A stretch of DNA of 64,000 bases, taken from Gammaproteobacteria bacterium (GTDB lineage: Bacteria; Pseudomonadota; Gammaproteobacteria; Steroidobacterales; Woeseiaceae). The notes under the pieces are model-generated. The model had not been told where the DNA came from and made no database searches. It worked only from the letters and a program-made list of their open reading frames with translations. Where the stretch lies: assembly GCA_022600955.1 (NCBI GenBank), contig JAHZJK010000017.1:95366-159365 (forward strand), given 5' to 3'. This document shows positions 57,996 to 64,000 of the stretch, in pieces. Position numbers and translations under genes: made by a program. Numbering within the stretch: the stretch's first letter is position 1; each line of letters starts with the position of its first letter.

Positions 57996-59804
57996 CTAGG
58001 TGCTTGCTGCCGAGGTCGATTGTTCTTCGGCGAGTTCGTCCTGCGCATACGGCACCAGCAATGTCGATTTTTGCATGTCCCAGGCACCTGTCGGGCAACG
58101 CTCAGCACACAAGCTGCAATGCACACACAGATCCTCATCTTTGACCATTACGCGACTCGTATGAGGCAGGTCTGCGGATACGTACAAGGGCTGCTCGTGA
58201 TTTTCTGCTGGCGCCGACAACCGGGACCGCAAGTCATCTTCATCGCCATTGGCGGTAATTGTCAGGCAATTAACCGGGCAGATATCGATGCAGGCGTCAC
58301 ATTCGATACACAGGTCGGCGCTAAATACAGTCTGAATATCGCAATTCAGGCAGCGCTCGACTTCTTGTATGGCCTGCTCGGCCGTAAAACCCAGTTCAAC
58401 TTCGATATCGAGCTTCTTGAAGCGCTTCTTCAGGTCGACATGCGGCATGATGCGCCGAGACGCAGGGTCGTAGTCGTTGGAAAAGCTCCACTCGTGCATG
58501 CCCATTTTCTGACTCGCGAGATTCATTCCGCGCGGCAGGCGATCGGCAATGTCCTCGCCTTGACAGTATCGGTGCATTGAAATCGCAGCCTGGTGCCCGT
58601 GTTCAACCGCCCAAATGATGTTCTTCGGACCAAATGCGGAATCGCCACCAAAAAACACACCATCAATTGCGCACATCATCGTGGTTTCGTCGACGACCGG
58701 GCAGTCCCAGTTATCGAACTCGATTCCAATGTCCCGCTCTATCCACGGAAACGCGTTGTCCTGCCCAATTGCCAGCACAACGTCGTCGCAAGGGATGATT
58801 TTCTCTCCAGTCACAGTGCCTCTGTCGATGCGACCGTTATCGTCGACCTTGTACTCCATCAACTCAAATTTCATGCCAACGAGCTTGCCATCTTCAATGA
58901 CGAACTCCTTCGGCGAGTGATTGATCAGTATCTCGACGTTTTCTTCTTCCGCGTCTTCCAGCTCCCAGTCGGAGGCCTTGAAAAACCCGCGCGGCTTACG
59001 CGCCATGACTTTAACGTCCTCGGCACCAATGCGTAACGATGTCCGGCAACAATCCATGGCGGTGTTGCCGACACCAATGATCAACACCTTCTTGCCGATC
59101 TCTTTAGTATGTTCGAACGCGACCGACTCCAGCCAGTCGATGCCGATGTGGATACGATCAGAATCGTAACGTCCGGGAATTTCGAGGTTCTTGCCCCGGG
59201 GAGCGCCGGTACCGACGAATACCGCATCGTAGCCTTCGGTCAGCAGGCCTTTCAGGCTTTCGATCGGGTGGTTGGTTTTCAGGTCGACGCCCATATCGAG
59301 GATATAGCCGATTTCCTCATCCAGTACTTTCGGCGGCAGGCGAAACTGCGGGATATTCGTACGCATGAGGCCGCCGGTCGTATCCAGTGCCTCAAAAATA
59401 GTCACTTCGTAACCCAGTGGCGCAAGGTCGTTCGCGACAGTCAAAGATGCGCAACCGGCGCCAATCAGTGCCACCTTCTTGCCGTTGCTGGTTGCCGGCG
59501 CCTTCGGTAGCCGACTCGTTATGTCGTCACGATGGTCTGCGGCCACGCGTTTGAGGCGGCAAATGGCAACTGGCTTCTCCTCCACGCGGCCACGCCTGCA
59601 TGCTGGCTCACACGGACGGTCGCAGACGCGCCCGAGTATTCCGGGAAACACGTTGGACTTGCGATTTTCCATATAAGCATCGGAAAACTCGCCCTGGGCA
59701 ATCATGCGTATATAGGCCGGAACGTCGGTATGCGCGGGACAGCCAAACTGGCAGTCAACAACCTGGTGGAAGTACTCGGGGTTGGAAGTGTCGGTCGGCT
59801 TCAA
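57996..59804 (-). CDS. GltD-like FAD-dependent oxidoreductase with C-terminal dicluster ferredoxin domain
   Basis: CPAHTDVPAYIRMIAQGEFSDAY, RVCDRPCEPACRRGRVEEKPVAI, two Rossmann motifs (GAGCASLTVANDL, GVGNTAMDCCRTS), CIECDACIDICPVNC and CVHCSLCAERCP. Confidence 0.9.
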   Translation of the reverse strand: MKPTDTSNPEYFHQVVDCQFGCPAHTDVPAYIRMIAQGEFSDAYMENRKSNVFPGILGRVCDRPCEPACRRGRVEEKPVAICRLKRVAADHRDDITSRLPKAPATSNGKKVALIGAGCASLTVANDLAPLGYEVTIFEALDTTGGLMRTNIPQFRLPPKVLDEEIGYILDMGVDLKTNHPIESLKGLLTEGYDAVFVGTGAPRGKNLEIPGRYDSDRIHIGIDWLESVAFEHTKEIGKKVLIIGVGNTAMDCCRTSLRIGAEDVKVMARKPRGFFKASDWELEDAEEENVEILINHSPKEFVIEDGKLVGMKFELMEYKVDDNGRIDRGTVTGEKIIPCDDVVLAIGQDNAFPWIERDIGIEFDNWDCPVVDETTMMCAIDGVFFGGDSAFGPKNIIWAVEHGHQAAISMHRYCQGEDIADRLPRGMNLASQKMGMHEWSFSNDYDPASRRIMPHVDLKKRFKKLDIEVELGFTAEQAIQEVERCLNCDIQTVFSADLCIECDACIDICPVNCLTITANGDEDDLRSRLSAPAENHEQPLYVSADLPHTSRVMVKDEDLCVHCSLCAERCPTGAWDMQKSTLLVPYAQDELAEEQSTSAAST

Positions 59805-59870
59805 GATTCGGTCCCTGATATGGGCGCTAGCATAGCGGGATCACACGGAAAGTAAACAGTTTCGTTGGCG

Positions 59871-61208
59871 TTATCGAGCGCGGCCGAACTCGAGCTTGCG
59901 GCCGGCGATATTTCCGGTGAGGCCACCATCGCGGTAGACGATCTCGCCGTTGACGATGGTTGTATCGATCGAGGCCGAGAATTCGTGCCCTTCGAAGGGC
60001 GACCAATGACACTTGCTCAACAGCTTCGACTTCTCAACTAGCGTCGGCTTGTTTGCGTCAACCAGCACCAGATCGGCAAACCAGCCTTCCCTTACGTAGC
60101 CTCGCTCGGCAACTCCAAAGAGGTCCGCCGGAGCGTGGCAGGCGCGGTCAACTATAAGCTCGTGGCTCAGCTCCCCGCTGGCCGCAAGATCGAACAACGT
60201 CAGTACGGCGTGCTGCACCAGCGGCAGTCCCGCGGGCGCGTGGAAATAGCTGGCGGCCTTTTCCGACTCGGTATGTGGCGCATGATCGGTTGCAATGATG
60301 TCGATGCGCGAGTCATTCAGCGCAGTGATCAGGGCCGCGCGATCGTTGCTGCTCTTGATGGCCGGGTTACATTTGATTCTGGAACCCAGTTCCTCATAAC
60401 GTGACTCATCAAACCATAAATGATGGACACAGACTTCCGCCGTAATGCGTTTTTGCGAACGATGCGCGTTGGAAAACTGGTCCATTTCAATCGCAGTTGT
60501 CAGGTGCAACACATGCAGTAGCGCGTCATGCCGACGAGCCATTTCAATTGCCATGCTGGATGACGCCAGGCATGCCTCCGCCGATCGAATATGCGGGTGC
60601 TCACTGAACGGCACATCTTCACCATATTTTGCTCGCGCCTTTGCCTCATTGTCCCAGATCGTCGGCGAGTACTCACAATGCGTCACTACCATGAGCGGAG
60701 CATGCTGGAACAGTTTCTCGAGAATCTCGGGGTCATCGACCAGCATGTCGCCCGTTGACGCGCCCATGAACGCCTTGATCCCGCAACCATCGCCAACCTG
60801 AAGCGCTTTAACCTCTTCAATATTGCCGTTTGTCGCGCCAAAGTAGAATCCGTAGTTGGCTGTACAGCGATTCTCTGCGATAGCGTACTTGTCCCGCAAC
60901 GCCGCTCGGGTCGTGGTCTGCGGGTTCACGTTTGGCATGTCCATGAAGCTCGTAATACCGCCTGCGGCGGCCGCGGCCGACTCCGTTGCCAGATCCCCTT
61001 TTTGGGTCATGCCTGGCTCGCGAAAATGCACCTGGTCATCAATCATGCCCGGCATCAGAAATTTCCCGGCGGCGTCTATTACGCTGGCGCTGTCACTCGA
61101 CAGGCCCGTACCGATTTTCGCGATTCGGTCGTTCTCTATCAGTACATCGGCGTCCCGGATATCACCCTCGTTTATGAGGCGCGCATTGGTAATCAGTATT
61201 TTGCTCAA
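59871..61208 (-). CDS. Dihydroorotase family amidohydrolase
   Basis: PGMIDDQVHFREPGMTQKGDLATES, SFMDMPNVNP, IATDHAPHTESEK. Confidence 0.9.
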   Translation of the reverse strand: MSKILITNARLINEGDIRDADVLIENDRIAKIGTGLSSDSASVIDAAGKFLMPGMIDDQVHFREPGMTQKGDLATESAAAAAGGITSFMDMPNVNPQTTTRAALRDKYAIAENRCTANYGFYFGATNGNIEEVKALQVGDGCGIKAFMGASTGDMLVDDPEILEKLFQHAPLMVVTHCEYSPTIWDNEAKARAKYGEDVPFSEHPHIRSAEACLASSSMAIEMARRHDALLHVLHLTTAIEMDQFSNAHRSQKRITAEVCVHHLWFDESRYEELGSRIKCNPAIKSSNDRAALITALNDSRIDIIATDHAPHTESEKAASYFHAPAGLPLVQHAVLTLFDLAASGELSHELIVDRACHAPADLFGVAERGYVREGWFADLVLVDANKPTLVEKSKLLSKCHWSPFEGHEFSASIDTTIVNGEIVYRDGGLTGNIAGRKLEFGRAR

Positions 61209-61343
61209 CGAACATTCCGCAGTAGAAACCAGCCCCCATTATGGAAGGGTCTGTGGGTGATTACCACGGCAACTAATACCGCCCTTTACCTGTGACCGCC
61301 CGGTGTGCGATAACCGCAGTGCCAACCACCAAATCGCCCAACG

Positions 61344-62882
61344 ATGAATGACAAGCAATACCTTGATTTGATTCGCGATGCGCGAGTTTACGACGTCGCG
61401 ATAGAGTCACCGCTCGAACTCGCCCGCAACCTTTCGGCGCGGCTCGACAACCATGTCTTGATGAAACGTGAAGACCTGCAGCCAGTGTTTTCTTTCAAAC
61501 TGCGCGGCGCGTACAACAAGATTGCGTCGCTGGCCGAGCATGAACTGGGCGGCGGTGTGATCTGTAGTTCGGCGGGAAATCACGCACAAGGGGTCGCGCT
61601 AGCTGCCAAAAAGCGTGGCGTAAGGGCCGTAGTCGTCATGCCCGTCACGACACCGACGATTAAAACCGATGCGGTCAGGGCGCTGGGCGGCGAAGTCGTG
61701 CTGCATGGTGATGCCTACGACGACGCTTATGCGCATGCGATGACACTCAGCGAGAAACAGGGGCTGGCATTCATCCATCCATTCGACGATCCGATGGTTA
61801 TTGCCGGCCAAGGCACAATTGGTGCCGAAATTCTGCGCCAGGCAGAAGCGCCTGTTGACATTGTTTTCGTGCCGATCGGAGGTGGCGGGCTGATCGCCGG
61901 CATCGCCACTTACATCAAACAACTGCACCCCGAGGTTCGCGTTGTCGGCGTCGAACCCGAAGACTCTGCTGCCATGCGTGAGTCAGTGGCGGCAGGTACA
62001 CCGGTTACACTCGATCACGTCGGTATTTTCGCAGACGGCGTCGCGGTACGACGAGTCGGTGACGAAACGTTCCGCCTGTGTCAGCAATATGTCGACGAAA
62101 TCATTACTGTCGATACTGACCAGTGCTGTGCTGCGATTCGCGACATATTTGAAGACACTCGCTCCATTGTCGAGCCTGCCGGTGGCCTCGCCGTGGCGGG
62201 CGCAAAGAAATTTGTTGCCGAACATGTAATCACTGGCAGGAACATCGTTACGATCAGCTGTGGTGCGAACGTCAATTTCGACCGCCTGCGGCATATTGCT
62301 GAACGTGCCGCCATCGGCGATCAGACCGAAATGCTCATCGCCGCCGAGATTCCTGAACAACCCGGTAGTTTTCGACGCTTCTGCGGGTCGCTGGGCCGCC
62401 GCGGGATTACCGAATTTAATTATCGCTATGCCGATAATGACAAAGCACACATATTCGTTGGTATCCAATTGTCCGGTGGTCATGACGAGCGTGTTCATCT
62501 AATTAGAAAGCTGCAGGATGCCGATTTTCCAGTCGTCGATCTCAGCGATAATGAGATGGCGAAACTACACGTTCGTCACATGGTCGGCGGACGTGCGAAG
62601 GGTGTTGCCAACGAACGCCTGTTTCGTTTTGAGTTTCCTGAACGACCAGGCGCACTGCTCGACTTTCTCGATGCGGTGGGCGAAGACTGGAATATCAGCC
62701 TGTTTCATTATCGCAATCATGGTTCGGACCATGGCCGCATTCTGGTTGGCATTGATGTTCCGCAGGATGAAACGGCCGAACTGGAATCACACCTGACACA
62801 ACTCGGTTATGCACATTGGGAAGAAAGCGATAATCCGGCCTATTCAATGTTCCTGTCCTGGCGCAACCTAGTTCCGGAATGA
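61344..62882 (+). CDS. ilvA: Threonine ammonia-lyase, biosynthetic
   Basis: 512 aa; KREDLQPVFSFKLRGAYNKI, SSAGNHAQGVALAA, PIGGGGLIAGIATYIKQ, two C-terminal ACT-like regulatory domains. Confidence 0.95.
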   Translation: MNDKQYLDLIRDARVYDVAIESPLELARNLSARLDNHVLMKREDLQPVFSFKLRGAYNKIASLAEHELGGGVICSSAGNHAQGVALAAKKRGVRAVVVMPVTTPTIKTDAVRALGGEVVLHGDAYDDAYAHAMTLSEKQGLAFIHPFDDPMVIAGQGTIGAEILRQAEAPVDIVFVPIGGGGLIAGIATYIKQLHPEVRVVGVEPEDSAAMRESVAAGTPVTLDHVGIFADGVAVRRVGDETFRLCQQYVDEIITVDTDQCCAAIRDIFEDTRSIVEPAGGLAVAGAKKFVAEHVITGRNIVTISCGANVNFDRLRHIAERAAIGDQTEMLIAAEIPEQPGSFRRFCGSLGRRGITEFNYRYADNDKAHIFVGIQLSGGHDERVHLIRKLQDADFPVVDLSDNEMAKLHVRHMVGGRAKGVANERLFRFEFPERPGALLDFLDAVGEDWNISLFHYRNHGSDHGRILVGIDVPQDETAELESHLTQLGYAHWEESDNPAYSMFLSWRNLVPE

Positions 62883-63608
62883 TCCGTCGCGTCGGTCGAG
62901 TTTGCGCAACAAGGCTGGCCATACCAGGGCGCCGCCGAGCCCTTTAGTGACCTCCGCTGCCTGGGCCTGAATACCCGCGACGATGGGCTCGGGTACAGGC
63001 GCTAATTCACCGCCGGTGGATTGCGCCATTATCTGAATCTGACATGCCGTTTCCAGAACGTACATCATCAGGAATGCATCAGCGATGCTCGCACCCGCCG
63101 TCAATAAACCGTGATTGCGAAGAATCAGCGCGTTACTCGCTCCGAGATCGCGAACGAGCCGCGGCCTCTCGGAATCACTCAGCGCAACACCTTCATAGTC
63201 GTGATAGGCAAGCGTTGAGTACGGGAACAATGCAGTCTGGGAGATCGGTAACAGACCGTCGGCCTGCGCCGAAACCGCAATGCCGGCACGCGTATGTGTA
63301 TGCAGCACACAGGCGACATCTTCGCGCGCTTCGTGCACGGCGCTGTGAATCACGAAACCGGCCGGATTGACGGGATACGCCGACTCCGAGACCTTGTTGC
63401 CATCAAGGTCTACTTTTACCAGGCTGCTCGCGGTAATTTCTTCAAACATCATGCCGTAAGGGTTGATAAGAAAGTGTTCGTCCGGCCCCGGCACCGATGC
63501 TGAAATATGCGTAAACACCAAATCGTCCCAGCCGTACATTGCGACGATTCTGTAACACGCCGCCAGATCTACCCTGGTCTGCCATTCGGCATCGCTAGCT
63601 TGCTGCAT
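62868..63608 (-). CDS. Class II aldolase/adducin family protein
   Basis: VFTHISASVPGPDEHFLINPYGMMFEEITASSLVKVDLDG; VLHTHTRAGIAVSA; ILRNHGLLTAG. Confidence 0.9.
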   Translation of the reverse strand: MQQASDAEWQTRVDLAACYRIVAMYGWDDLVFTHISASVPGPDEHFLINPYGMMFEEITASSLVKVDLDGNKVSESAYPVNPAGFVIHSAVHEAREDVACVLHTHTRAGIAVSAQADGLLPISQTALFPYSTLAYHDYEGVALSDSERPRLVRDLGASNALILRNHGLLTAGASIADAFLMMYVLETACQIQIMAQSTGGELAPVPEPIVAGIQAQAAEVTKGLGGALVWPALLRKLDRRDGSFRN

Positions 63609-63719
63609 TTTAGTTTCCTTCGAAACGCACGTTTCGTCACTTATGCCTTTTTGTTTGCAACCATTTTTCTGCCCGCAGCATCAAATGATCATACAAAAAC
63701 GGAAAATAACACCGAAGTC

Positions 63720-63920
63720 ATGAATACCAAGATATCACTCAAAGCTGCCATCGTCGTAATGTGGGCGTGCACTATCGCCGGGGCCGCGGTAGCCAGTGAG
63801 AGCCATCGCATCTGCGTTGAGCACAATCATGCAATCTATCAACAGTTGCACGAGGAGCACCTTGTCGAAAAAGGTGAGTTCCAGGTCGCAATTGTCACCG
63901 AGGCTGACGTAACAAACTGA
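63720..63920 (+). CDS. 66-aa exported hypothetical protein
   Basis: MNTKISLKAAIVVMWACTIAGAAVASESHRICVEHNHAIYQQLHEEHLVEKGEFQVAIVTEADVTN; signal peptide and downstream terminator. Confidence 0.5.
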   Translation: MNTKISLKAAIVVMWACTIAGAAVASESHRICVEHNHAIYQQLHEEHLVEKGEFQVAIVTEADVTN

Positions 63921-63951
63921 AATCCCTTATGCTGTTTGTTTCGTACCGATT

Positions 63952-63980
63952 AGCGGTGGCATCTGCCACCGCTTTTTTTT
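63952..63980 (+). terminator. Rho-independent terminator
   Basis: AGCGGTGGC-ATCT-GCCACCGCT followed by an 8-T run. Confidence 0.9.
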
Positions 63981-64000
63981 GCTACCACATATCCCGCATA

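Overview
This 64 kb window looks like gammaproteobacterial chromosome and is densely coded, mostly with ordinary metabolic, envelope and transport genes. Main blocks, left to right: a truncated PAS/AAA+ sigma-54 activator facing a sigma-54-type promoter, a 45-aa ORF and a hairpin-dense downstream region; MATE, ABC, NERD, DUF819 and MBL genes; folD, mtnA and a class II aldolase; tamA/tamB; a PadR-linked RND efflux system and a second RND locus with two adaptors and two permeases; a GlyGly-CTERM protein; a tiny autonomous gene (promoter, 26-aa ORF, terminator) with an unusually long Shine-Dalgarno match; an ECF sigma/putative anti-sigma pair; DUF1800, DUF1501, an RnfD-like gene and DUF2330; an ExbD gene interrupted by one in-frame TAG; a 2-oxoacid:ferredoxin oxidoreductase operon with a GltD-like partner; a dihydroorotase-like gene and ilvA. 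I saw no tRNA, rRNA, CRISPR array, transposase or prophage. The candidates I rate highest are the 45.5-45.8 kb micro-gene and the sigma-54 / 45-aa ORF / hairpin-array module at 1.6-2.2 kb. All family names come from reading the translations; no database search was run.
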